Shown here one piece after another: positions 37,921-48,887 of a stretch of 64,000 nucleotides of DNA. How positions within the stretch are numbered: the stretch's first letter is position 1; each line of letters starts with the position of its first letter. The position numbers were made by a program, and so were the translations under genes. The notes below the pieces were generated by a model that did no database searches, was not told the DNA's origin, and saw nothing but the letters and a program-made list of their open reading frames with translations. Location of the stretch: contig NZ_JALGCL010000001.1 of assembly GCF_022808325.1 (NCBI RefSeq), positions 849,780 through 913,779 on the forward strand, given 5' to 3'. The DNA comes from Cognatiluteimonas sedimenti (GTDB lineage Bacteria > Pseudomonadota > Gammaproteobacteria > Xanthomonadales > Xanthomonadaceae).

Positions 37921-37945
37921 AAAGCCCCGCCGAAGCGGGGCTTTG
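37921..37945. terminator. Bidirectional terminator between convergent genes
   Basis: The 8-bp stem AGCCCCGC/GCGGGGCT (37924-37931 with 37936-37943) with loop CGAA is followed by TTT on one strand and AAAA on the other. It lies between the isochorismatase-like gene and the convergent glycine-zipper gene. Confidence 0.85.
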
Positions 37946-37964
37946 CGTCATTGCATGCTGGCGA

Positions 37965-38426
37965 TCAACGGCCGTCGCGATCGGCATCGCCCGGCATCGC
38001 ACGCTCGATGTAATGCCAGCCATCGCGCACGGCGCCACGCGCTTCGTTCCAGGCCAACTGCGACCGGCCGCGGGTGGCATCCCAGTCGCGCTCCAGGTTC
38101 GATTCGATGTCGTCGAACTTTTGGCCGCGGAACTCGCCGTAACGATCGTAGCCGTACTTGTAGGCCGGCTCGTAATCATTCCAGGTGCGATTGGCGCTGT
38201 AGTACGGGGCCGTCTCGTAGGTGCTGCGGAAATGCTCGGTGTATTCGGTCGGGTTGACCGCCTCGGCGACCGCGCCGCCGGCCTTCGCGCCGACCACCGC
38301 GCCGACCACCGCGCCGACTGCCGTACCCACCGGTCCCGCGACCGAACCCACGGCCGCACCCGTGATCGCGCCCGCACCGGCGCCAGTGCCTTCACCAATG
38401 CTGTGGTCCTTCTTGATATCCGTCAT
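37965..38426 (-). CDS. Glycine-zipper domain protein
   Basis: Protein of 153 residues. Residues about 14-55 form a glycine zipper (GAGAGAITGAAVGSVAG and GAVVGAVVGAKAGGAVAEAV), able to pack in or on a membrane. The C-terminal half is aromatic and charged (YYSANRTWNDYEPAYKYGYD, RSQLAWNEARGAVRDG), a pattern seen in stress-related glycine-zipper proteins of Proteobacteria. No signal peptide is evident. The ATG at 38426 (MTDIKKD) matches the family start. Function unknown. Confidence 0.75.
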   Translation of the reverse strand: MTDIKKDHSIGEGTGAGAGAITGAAVGSVAGPVGTAVGAVVGAVVGAKAGGAVAEAVNPTEYTEHFRSTYETAPYYSANRTWNDYEPAYKYGYDRYGEFRGQKFDDIESNLERDWDATRGRSQLAWNEARGAVRDGWHYIERAMPGDADRDGR

Positions 38427-38624
38427 TGCTGTGTCTCCGTGGTGGGGGAAATGTTCCTTGGCAGAGTCGCCACGGACCAAAGTGGACCAACGGGCATGTC
38501 AATCACGTGAAACCGCCGGCGCTGCCGGTGAACCGTTCAGCTGGCTGGCATCTTTGCCTTCGCGGCTGGTCGCGTGCGAAAACCCCTTCGCTGCACCGCA
38601 ACGACGCATAGGCGCGGGGATCGG

Positions 38625-40148
<1,524 letters not shown>

Positions 40149-40325
40149 TCGGGTGTGGTCTGGCGGCCGCGTGCGGTTGCCCACGCTAGCGCAAGTCAGG
40201 GGGCAAGTAACCATCCCTTCAACCGCCCCGGCCGCCGCGCGGCCCGCGGCGATCGACTCGGGGCCGAGCGGCACCGGCCTGCAACACGAAACAGCCAGTC
40301 GTGCCTCGCCTGCCGGCTGAACCGT

Positions 40326-41861
<1,536 letters not shown>

Positions 41862-42050
41862 CTAGGCGCCGCGGACCAGGAACAGCGCCAGCAGGCCGGC
41901 GCCCACGACGATGCCGCCGATGGCGCGGACGTGACGGTTGGGCAAGGCATGCAATTGTTCGGCGGCGCGCTTCCAGGCCGCTGGCGCCGCGAACAGGAAC
42001 AGCCCTTCCAGCACCGCCACCAGGCACAACGCCGACCACAGGTCGCTCAT
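41862..42050 (-). CDS. DUF2065 family small membrane protein (YjeT-like)
   Basis: Protein of 62 residues with two transmembrane helices, SALCLVAVLEGLFLFAAP and IGGIVVGAGLLALFLVRG. The pattern matches DUF2065 (YjeT), which lies downstream of hflC in many Gammaproteobacteria. Its function is not established. The ATG at 42050 is 60 bases after the hflC stop. The longer open frame around it is a shadow of hflC. Confidence 0.85.
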   Translation of the reverse strand: MSDLWSALCLVAVLEGLFLFAAPAAWKRAAEQLHALPNRHVRAIGGIVVGAGLLALFLVRGA

Positions 42051-42109
42051 CGGCGGCTCCGGGAGATTCGTGCCGGGACGTGATCCGGCGTGCCTGCAGC
42101 GGCCAAGGG

Positions 42110-42973
42110 TCAGCGGTCGCTGCGCAGGTATTGCAGGAACGGGTCGTTGCGCTCCAGCACCATCACCGCGTTGCCGTCGGCGAACGACTTGCGATACGCC
42201 TCCAGGCTGCGGTGGAAGGCGTAGAAGGCGGGGTCGCGCTCGTAGGCCCTGGCATAGATGCGGGCGGCCTCCGCGTCGCCTTCGCCGCGCAGCTTCTGCG
42301 CATCGCGCTCGGCTTCGGCGATGATCACTGCCTGCTGGCGGTCGGCTTCGGACCGGATCTTCTGCGACGCCTCGTCGCCCTCGGCGCGCAGCTTGCTGGC
42401 GACCTGCTGGCGTTGCGCGCTCATGCGCCTGTAGACGTCGCGGATCACGTCGCCGCCCTCGGGCAGGTCGATGCGCTTGATCCGCAGATCGTCGATGCGG
42501 ATGCCCAGGTTGGCCGCGCCGCGGTTGATCGCCGCCAGTTGCGCATCGACGATCGCGGACCGATCGCCGGAGACCGCCTGCTTGAGCGTGCGCGCATTGA
42601 TCTCGTTGCGCAGGGCGTCCTTGATGATCGGGGCCAGCCGTTGCACGGCGATCGATTCGTCGCCGCCGGTGGCGCGGTAGAACGCTCGCACGTCGTCGAT
42701 GTAGCCGATGGCGAAAAAGTCGACGCTGACGTCCTTCTTCTCCGAGGTCAGGTAGCGCTCGGGCTCGGCATCGAGCACCTGCAGGCGACGGTCGAAGACG
42801 CGCACGCTTTCCACCAGCGGCACCTTGAAATGCAGGCCGGGGCCGATGTCGGTCCGCGCCAGGCGCCCGAGGTTCAGGACGATCGCGGTGTGGCCTTCGT
42901 TGACAACGTAGACCGAGCCCAGCAGCGCCAGCAGCGCGGCGACGACGACCGGGACCCAGACGGAAAACTTCAT
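42110..42973 (-). CDS. hflC: Protease modulator HflC
   Basis: Membrane-anchored SPFH/prohibitin-like protein of 287 residues that pairs with HflK and surrounds FtsH in the inner membrane to limit proteolysis. A single N-terminal helix (VVVAALLALLGSVYVV) is followed by the SPFH domain with GPGLHFKVPLVESV. A long charged helix (ASKLRAEGDEASQKIRSEAD) follows. The start overlaps the hflK stop by ATGA, so the two are translated together. ftsH itself is elsewhere in this window. Confidence 0.95.
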   Translation of the reverse strand: MKFSVWVPVVVAALLALLGSVYVVNEGHTAIVLNLGRLARTDIGPGLHFKVPLVESVRVFDRRLQVLDAEPERYLTSEKKDVSVDFFAIGYIDDVRAFYRATGGDESIAVQRLAPIIKDALRNEINARTLKQAVSGDRSAIVDAQLAAINRGAANLGIRIDDLRIKRIDLPEGGDVIRDVYRRMSAQRQQVASKLRAEGDEASQKIRSEADRQQAVIIAEAERDAQKLRGEGDAEAARIYARAYERDPAFYAFHRSLEAYRKSFADGNAVMVLERNDPFLQYLRSDR

Positions 42974-44061
42974 GGCATTGACTCCTCGCGGCCGTTCGGG
43001 CGCGGACTGCGCGCGGGGCGCTGGTTGCCGGCGGCATCCACCGCCGGCGCGACGACGTCGGCCGGCAGCAGCGGTGGCGCGGTGGCGGTCGACCCACCCG
43101 CACCCGACGGCATCGGCACGTAGATCAACTGCCTGCCGTCTCCGCCGACCACCTTGCGGTTCTCGGACAGGACCTGCTGCACCGTCTCCAGCCACAACCG
43201 CTTGCGGGTGACCTCGGGGGCGGCCTGGTACTGGTCCAGCAGCAGCGAGAAGCGGGTGGCGTCACCGGTGGCGCGGTCGATCGACGCCGCCTTGTAGCCC
43301 TCGGCGACGGTGCGCACGCGCGCAGCCTGGCCGCGCGCCTCGGGCACGATCTTGGCGGCGTAGGCTTCCGCCTCGCTGGTCAGCCGGTCCTTGTCCTGCT
43401 GCGCGCTGTTGACGTCGTCGAAGGCCGGCTTGACCTCTTCCGGCGGACGCGCGTTGGGCAGGTTCAACTCGGTCACCGCCAGGCCGGTCTTGTAGGCCTT
43501 GAGCGCCGCTTCCAGGCGCTGCTTGGCCGATACCGACAGCGCGGCGCGGGCACTGAGCACGGTGTCCAGGTCGGAGCGGCCGACCTGCTCGCGCACCGCG
43601 CTGAGGGTGGCCTGCTGCAACATCTGGTCGGCATCGCGGGTGCCGAACAGGTACAGCTCCGGATCGGCGACCCGGTACTGCACGTTGACCTCGACGCTGA
43701 CGATGTTCTCGTCGCTGGTCAGCACCGGCAGCGTGTCGCTGAAGGTCTTGATCTGGGTCGCGTTGACCTTGAACACGCGCTCCACCGGCCACGGCCACTT
43801 GAAATGCGGCCCGGGCTGCATCACCCGCGCCATCTGACCGAAGCGCAACACCACGCCGCGCTGCTGCTCGGCCACCAGCACGAAGCAGTTGAAGGCCAGC
43901 CACAGCACCAGCGCGATCGCGATCCAGCGGCCGGCGCCGGCACCGCCGCCGAACAGGCCGCGCAGCGGCTCGAGCAGGCGTTCGACGGCGTTGCCGCCAT
44001 TGCCGCGCTGGCGCGGGTTGCGGCCGTCCTTGCCGGACCCGCCGGGAATGTTCCAGGCCAT
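42970..44061 (-). CDS. hflK: FtsH protease activity modulator HflK
   Basis: SPFH-domain membrane protein of 363 residues. A Gly/Asn-rich N-terminal tail (GGSGKDGRNPRQRGN) precedes one transmembrane helix (WIAIALVLWLAFNCFVLV), and the SPFH domain begins EQQRGVVLRFGQ. The HflK-HflC complex forms a cage over FtsH. The C-terminal tail is Pro/Ala-rich. The ATG at 44061 (MAWNIPGG) matches the usual HflK start, whereas the longer open frame is not supported. hflX lies 158 bases upstream on the same strand. Confidence 0.95.
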   Translation of the reverse strand: MAWNIPGGSGKDGRNPRQRGNGGNAVERLLEPLRGLFGGGAGAGRWIAIALVLWLAFNCFVLVAEQQRGVVLRFGQMARVMQPGPHFKWPWPVERVFKVNATQIKTFSDTLPVLTSDENIVSVEVNVQYRVADPELYLFGTRDADQMLQQATLSAVREQVGRSDLDTVLSARAALSVSAKQRLEAALKAYKTGLAVTELNLPNARPPEEVKPAFDDVNSAQQDKDRLTSEAEAYAAKIVPEARGQAARVRTVAEGYKAASIDRATGDATRFSLLLDQYQAAPEVTRKRLWLETVQQVLSENRKVVGGDGRQLIYVPMPSGAGGSTATAPPLLPADVVAPAVDAAGNQRPARSPRPNGREESMP

Positions 44062-44219
44062 GCCTGCTCCGTGGTTGAGGCGGGAAACCGGGCATCGTGC
44101 CCGACCTCCGCGTGCGGCCCGGCAATCATCCGGGCCGGTCCCGACAACCGGCATCAACGCCGGTCGCCGCGCGGTCCCTCCCTGGGCCGCAACTGGATCC
44201 CTTGGATCCCGTGATGATT

Positions 44220-45539
44220 CTAGGGGGGGCTACCGCCAGCCTCAAGCAAAAGCGCCCGCAGCGGCGCGCCATCGGCATGCGCGGCGATGCGCATGGCGTC
44301 GGCGTGGGCAAGGTCCAGGCTCAGCCGCCAGCCCTGTTCGTCATGGGTTTCGCCGCGCACCGCGCCGAGGGCGTGCAGGCGCGCGCGCAGGCGGCCAGCC
44401 TCCGGCGGCAGCTGCACTTCGCCATGGATGCGGCGCAGGCCCAGGCGCTGGCCCAGGGCGTTGCGCAGCACGTCGAGCCCCAACCCCTCGCGCGCGGAAA
44501 TCCAGACGCGCTCGCGCACGCCGTGGCCCGGCATGCCGCCGGGCAGGTCGTGGCGCGCGCCCTCGCCGCCGTCGATCCTGTCGATCTTGTTGTAGACCAG
44601 CAATTGCGGGATCTCGCCGGCGCCGATCTCCGCCAATACCGCATCGACCTGCGCGATGCGTTCATCGCGCAGAGGATCGGCGGCGTCGATCACGTGCAGC
44701 AGCAGGTCGGCTTCGCGCGCCTCGCTGAGGGTCGAGCGGAACGCGGCCACCAGTTCGTGCGGCAGGTCGCGGACGAAGCCGACGGTGTCGGCCAGCACCA
44801 CGTTGCCGGTGGGCAATGCGATCCGGCGCACGGTCGGGTCCAGGGTGGCGAACAGGCGGTCGTCGGCGTAGGCGTCGGCGCCGCTGAGGGCGTTGAACAG
44901 GGTCGACTTGCCGGCATTGGTGTAGCCGACCAGCGCGACGCGCGGCAATTCGCTGCGCACGCGCGCGCGCCGCATCTGGGTGCGCTGCACCTCGACCTTG
45001 TCGAGCCGCTTCTGCAGCTGTTCGACGCGCTTCTGCAGCAGGCGGCGGTCGGTTTCCAGCTGGGTTTCGCCGGGGCCGCGCAGGCCGATCGAACCGCCGC
45101 GCTGGCGCTCCAGGTGGGTCCAGCCGCGGACCAGGCGGGTGGCCATGTGGCTGAGCTGGGCCAGTTCGACCTGGAGCTTGCCTTCGGCGCTGCGCGCGCG
45201 TTGCGAGAAGATGTCCAGGATCAACCCGGTGCGGTCGACGACGCGACGCTCCAGTGCCTTCTCGAGGTTGCGCTCCTGGCCAGGCGACAACGCATGGTTG
45301 ACCAGCACCAGGTCGGCGCCGGTGGCGTCGCAGGCGGCCCTGACCTCCTCGAGCTTGCCGCTGCCGATCAGGGTCGACGGATTCGGGCGGTCGATGCGTG
45401 CATTGACCAGCGCGGCGACGGTGGCGCCGGCCGAGCGCGCCAGGTCGGCGAACTCCTCCACCGCGCCTTCGTCCGGCGGGCCGCCGGCATGCGGCTGGAT
45501 CAGCAGCGCGTTTTCACCCTTGCGGGAACGTTCGAACAA
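44220..45539 (-). CDS. hflX: GTPase HflX, ribosome-splitting factor
   Basis: GTPase of 439 residues that binds the 50S subunit and rescues stalled ribosomes under stress. The N-terminal HflX domain has NPSTLIGSGKLEEV and the Gly-rich GGSIGLRGPGETQLETDRR. The G domain has the P-loop GYTNAGKST, DTVGF (G3) and NKID (G4). The C-terminal domain is the subdomain typical of longer HflX forms. It follows hfq by 112 bases in the miaA-hfq-hflX order. Confidence 0.96.
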   Translation of the reverse strand: MFERSRKGENALLIQPHAGGPPDEGAVEEFADLARSAGATVAALVNARIDRPNPSTLIGSGKLEEVRAACDATGADLVLVNHALSPGQERNLEKALERRVVDRTGLILDIFSQRARSAEGKLQVELAQLSHMATRLVRGWTHLERQRGGSIGLRGPGETQLETDRRLLQKRVEQLQKRLDKVEVQRTQMRRARVRSELPRVALVGYTNAGKSTLFNALSGADAYADDRLFATLDPTVRRIALPTGNVVLADTVGFVRDLPHELVAAFRSTLSEAREADLLLHVIDAADPLRDERIAQVDAVLAEIGAGEIPQLLVYNKIDRIDGGEGARHDLPGGMPGHGVRERVWISAREGLGLDVLRNALGQRLGLRRIHGEVQLPPEAGRLRARLHALGAVRGETHDEQGWRLSLDLAHADAMRIAAHADGAPLRALLLEAGGSPP

Positions 45540-45651
45540 GGGCGGGAATCTCCGCTGCGGCCTGGCATCACTAGATGCGGTGCCAGGCCCGATGAATCAA
45601 GGGCTGCGGGCGGTTCCCCTCGACCGGCGCCCGTGCTCGGGGGACCGCCGC

Positions 45652-45930
45652 CTATTCGGCTTCGTCGCCGCCCCCGGCGTCCTCGTCCGCCTCGCCGGTG
45701 GAGGCCGGGCCGGTCGGGCCCACGCGCACGTTGCGCGCCGGCACCACGGTCGAGATCGCGTGCTTGTAGACCATCTGGCTGACGGTATTGCGCAGCAGCA
45801 CCACGAACTGGTCGAAGGATTCGACCGTGCCCTGCAGCTTGATGCCGTTGACGAGGTAGATCGAGACCGGCACGCGCTCGCGCCGCAGTGCGTTCAGGAA
45901 CGGGTCCTGCAAGGATTGCCCCTTGGACAT
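45652..45930 (-). CDS. hfq: RNA chaperone Hfq
   Basis: Sm-like hexameric RNA chaperone of 92 residues. The Sm1 region runs [20 protein letters not shown] and the Sm2 signature is [10 protein letters not shown]. The C-terminal tail is acidic and Gly-rich ([14 protein letters not shown]), as in related bacteria. An A/T-rich stretch just upstream (TTTCTATATTTGTTATT on the plus strand, 45947-45963) stands out from the GC-rich surroundings and probably holds the promoter. miaA ends 140 bases before it. Confidence 0.97.
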   Translation of the reverse strand: MSKGQSLQDPFLNALRRERVPVSIYLVNGIKLQGTVESFDQFVVLLRNTVSQMVYKHAISTVVPARNVRVGPTGPASTGEADEDAGGGDEAE

Positions 45931-46070
45931 ATCGTTTTTCCCCGATTTTCTATATTTGTTATTCCGGCCCGATCTTGTGCCGAGGCCGCATCGCCCGACC
46001 CACTCCCCGTGGCGGCAACGGCCCGATGGTAACGCATGCCCTGCCGCGCGGGGTGCGAACCGCGTCCCGT

Positions 46071-47036
46071 TCAGCCTTTGCCGGCGCACTCCAGGAACGC
46101 GTCGAGCGCGCGCTCCAGGCCCGTCCGCCCGGCCTCCGGATCGAACCAGCGCGCACCCAACTCGCCGCGCAGCCAGGTGAGCTGGCGCTTGGCGAGCTGG
46201 CGGGTGGCGAAGATGGCGCGGTCGCGGAATCCGCCCGCATCGGTGGCCCCGTCGAGGTATTCCCAGGCCTGGCGGTAGCCGACCGCGCGGAGAGCCGGCA
46301 GTTGCAGCGGCGCCGGGTGCGCGCGCAACTGCGGCAGCGCGCGCAGGGCACGGACTTCGTCGAGGAAGCCCTGCGCCAGCATCGCGTCGAAGCGCCGTTC
46401 GATCCTGGCGTGCAGCACGGCGCGATCGTCCGGCGCCAGCACCAACGGCAGTACCCGCAACGGCAACCGGCTCCGGCTGGCGTCCCGCTGCCAGTCGCTG
46501 ATCGTGCGGCCGCTGATGCGGTGCACTTCCAGTGCGCGCTGGATACGCTGCGCGTCGGTCTCGTGGATGCGCGCCGCGGCGACCGGGTCGATCGTCGCCA
46601 ACTCGGCATGCAGTGCCGCCCAGCCGCGCGTGCCGGCTTCACGCGAGATCCGGGCACGCACATCCGGGTCGGCGGCCGGCATCTCCGCCAGCCCGTGCAG
46701 CAGCGCGCGGAAGTACAGCCCGGTTCCGCCCGCCAGGACCGGCAGCCGGCCGCGTGCGACGATGCCTTCGATCACAACGCGCGCGTCCCGCGCGAACTCG
46801 GCCGCCGAATACGCCTGCCAGGGATCACGCAGGTCGAGCAGGTGGTGCGGCACGCGGGCGCGCTCTGCCGGGCTCGGCTTGGCCGCGCCGATGTCGAGGC
46901 CGCGATATACCAGCGCGGAATCGACGCTGACGATCTCGCCGCCCAGCCGCTGCGCCCACTCCAGCGCGAGCGCGCTCTTGCCCGAGGCGGTCGGGCCCAT
47001 CAAGGCGATGGCGCGGGGACGGGTGTCGATGGTCAT
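46071..47036 (-). CDS. miaA: tRNA dimethylallyltransferase MiaA
   Basis: Protein of 321 residues that adds a dimethylallyl group to A37 of tRNAs reading codons that start with U. The P-loop is [12 protein letters not shown], followed by [17 protein letters not shown], with the DMAPP/tRNA-site residues in [11 protein letters not shown] and [13 protein letters not shown]. The ATG at 47036 is taken because the upstream frame reads into the intergenic region. It starts the conserved miaA-hfq-hflX block. Confidence 0.95.
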   Translation of the reverse strand: MTIDTRPRAIALMGPTASGKSALALEWAQRLGGEIVSVDSALVYRGLDIGAAKPSPAERARVPHHLLDLRDPWQAYSAAEFARDARVVIEGIVARGRLPVLAGGTGLYFRALLHGLAEMPAADPDVRARISREAGTRGWAALHAELATIDPVAAARIHETDAQRIQRALEVHRISGRTISDWQRDASRSRLPLRVLPLVLAPDDRAVLHARIERRFDAMLAQGFLDEVRALRALPQLRAHPAPLQLPALRAVGYRQAWEYLDGATDAGGFRDRAIFATRQLAKRQLTWLRGELGARWFDPEAGRTGLERALDAFLECAGKG

Positions 47037-47151
47037 CGTGTCGGAGAGTGCGTTGCTTCCGGATGTCCCGCGGTCGGCGCGAGGGCACGCTGCGAGCGCG
47101 AACGGTCGGTGCTGCCGCGGGGGTTCCGCGCCACGCTCGAAATGACGAGGG

Positions 47152-48657
47152 TCAGTATCCGCTCGCGTCGAGCTCCGCGCGAACGGCATCGTGGGTCGCC
47201 TGCACTGGCGCCGGCGGCGCGCGATCGAGCAGGCTGGCGACCACGATCGCCAGCGATGCGGCGATGAATCCCGGCACGATTTCGTACAGCGCGCTGCCCA
47301 TCCGTTCCACGGCGACCAGCTTCCAGGCGATCACGGTGACCGCGCCGACCAGCATCCCGGCCAGCGCGCCGTTGCGGGTCATCCGCTTCCACGACAGCGA
47401 GAACAGCACCACCGGGCCGAACGCGGCGCCGAACCCGGCCCAGGCGTAGCTGACCAGGCCGAGCACGCGGCTGTCCGGATCGCGCGCGATCCAGATCGCA
47501 AGCAACGCCACCGCCAGCACCATCGCCCGGCCGAACCACACCAGCTCGCGCTGGCTGGCGCGCGGACGCAGGAAGCCGCGGTAAAGGTCCTCGGTGAGCG
47601 CACTGGAACACACCAGCAACTGGCACGACAGCGTGCTCATGATCGCGGCCAGGATCGCCGACAGCAGCACGCCGGCGACCCAAGGGTTGAACAGCGCCTG
47701 CGCCAGCGCGATGAACACGCGCTCGGGGTTCTCGCGCACCATGTCCGCGGCCTGGCCCGGGTGCCCGGCGAAATAGCCGATGCCCAACAGGCCCACCGCG
47801 ACCGCGCCGAGCAGGCACGCGATCATCCAGGCCATGCCGATGCGACGCGCCTTCGGGATCGTCCCCAAATCGTCGGCGGCCATGAAACGGGCGAGGATGT
47901 GCGGCTGGCCGAAATAGCCCAGGCCCCAGGCCAGCGCCGACACCACCGCGATCCCGCCGCCAGCGCCGATCCACTGCAGGCGCGCCGGATCGACCCGTTC
48001 GATCAGGATGCGGGTCTCGTGCCAGCCACCATTGCCGATCAGCACGAACATCGGCGCCAGCAGCAGCGCGAAGATCATCAACGTCCCCTGCACGGTGTCT
48101 GTCCAGCTGACCGCCAGGAATCCGCCGACCAGGGTGTACAGGATCGTCGCCGCCGCGCCCCACCACAGCGCTTGCGCGTACGGCAGCCCGAACACGCTCT
48201 CGAACAGGCGCGCGCCGGCCACGATCCCGCTGGCGCAGTACACCGCGAAGAACAGCAGGATCACCAGCGCCGAGAAGATCCGCAGCAGCCGGCTGTCGTC
48301 GGCGAAGCGATGGGTGAAGTAGTCCGGCAGGGTCAGCGCGTTATGGGAGCGTTCGGTGTAGACGCGCAGCGGCCCGGCGACGAATTTCCAGTTGCACCAG
48401 GCTCCCAGGGTGAGGCCGATGGCGATCCATGCCTCCGACAGGCCGCTGGCATACAGCGCCCCGGGCAGTCCGAGCAGCAGCCACCCGCTCATGTCCGAGG
48501 CGCCTGCCGACAGCGCGGTGACGTAGCTGCCCAGCGAGCGTCCGCCGAGGATGTAGTCGTCGAAACTGCGCGTGGAACGCCACGCCGCGAATCCGATGCC
48601 GACCATCAGCAACAGGTAGGCGGCGAAGGTGGCGAGCAGCGGCGTGCTGGCGGTCAT
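47152..48657 (-). CDS. putP: Sodium/proline symporter PutP
   Basis: Sodium:solute symporter of 501 residues with about 13 transmembrane helices that imports proline. The N-terminus holds [31 protein letters not shown], cited in parts: [20 protein letters not shown] is the PutP signature. [17 protein letters not shown] and [21 protein letters not shown] are also typical. The ATG at 48657 (MTASTPL) is chosen over an upstream one. A hairpin without a T-tract lies upstream, at the end of the TonB-receptor unit. Confidence 0.94.
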   Translation of the reverse strand: MTASTPLLATFAAYLLLMVGIGFAAWRSTRSFDDYILGGRSLGSYVTALSAGASDMSGWLLLGLPGALYASGLSEAWIAIGLTLGAWCNWKFVAGPLRVYTERSHNALTLPDYFTHRFADDSRLLRIFSALVILLFFAVYCASGIVAGARLFESVFGLPYAQALWWGAAATILYTLVGGFLAVSWTDTVQGTLMIFALLLAPMFVLIGNGGWHETRILIERVDPARLQWIGAGGGIAVVSALAWGLGYFGQPHILARFMAADDLGTIPKARRIGMAWMIACLLGAVAVGLLGIGYFAGHPGQAADMVRENPERVFIALAQALFNPWVAGVLLSAILAAIMSTLSCQLLVCSSALTEDLYRGFLRPRASQRELVWFGRAMVLAVALLAIWIARDPDSRVLGLVSYAWAGFGAAFGPVVLFSLSWKRMTRNGALAGMLVGAVTVIAWKLVAVERMGSALYEIVPGFIAASLAIVVASLLDRAPPAPVQATHDAVRAELDASGY

Positions 48658-48845
48658 GCGGCTTTCCCCGGCCCGGACGCGGGCCGCCGTGGCCAAGCTT
48701 AGCCTGTGCCTTGCGGCCCGGTGCGCGCCCGACCTTCTCGGAGCCTACCGGTATCGCCTCGCCAGCTCGCGCGGTACCGGATGCCCGGGAGATCGAGCAG
48801 CCGTGGACGCCGCGGGCAGGAGTCTCCGGAATTCGAACGCCGCCG

Positions 48846-48877
48846 CCGCGGGCCAGGCACGATCGCCGGGCCCGCGG
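48846..48877. terminator. Possible hairpin terminator of the TonB-receptor unit
   Basis: A perfect 9-bp stem CCGCGGGCC/GGCCCGCGG (48846-48854 with 48869-48877) lies 11 bases past the receptor stop on the minus strand. There is no T-tract and the loop is 14 bases, so it is a weak candidate. Confidence 0.35.
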
Positions 48878-48887
48878 GGGTTACCGA

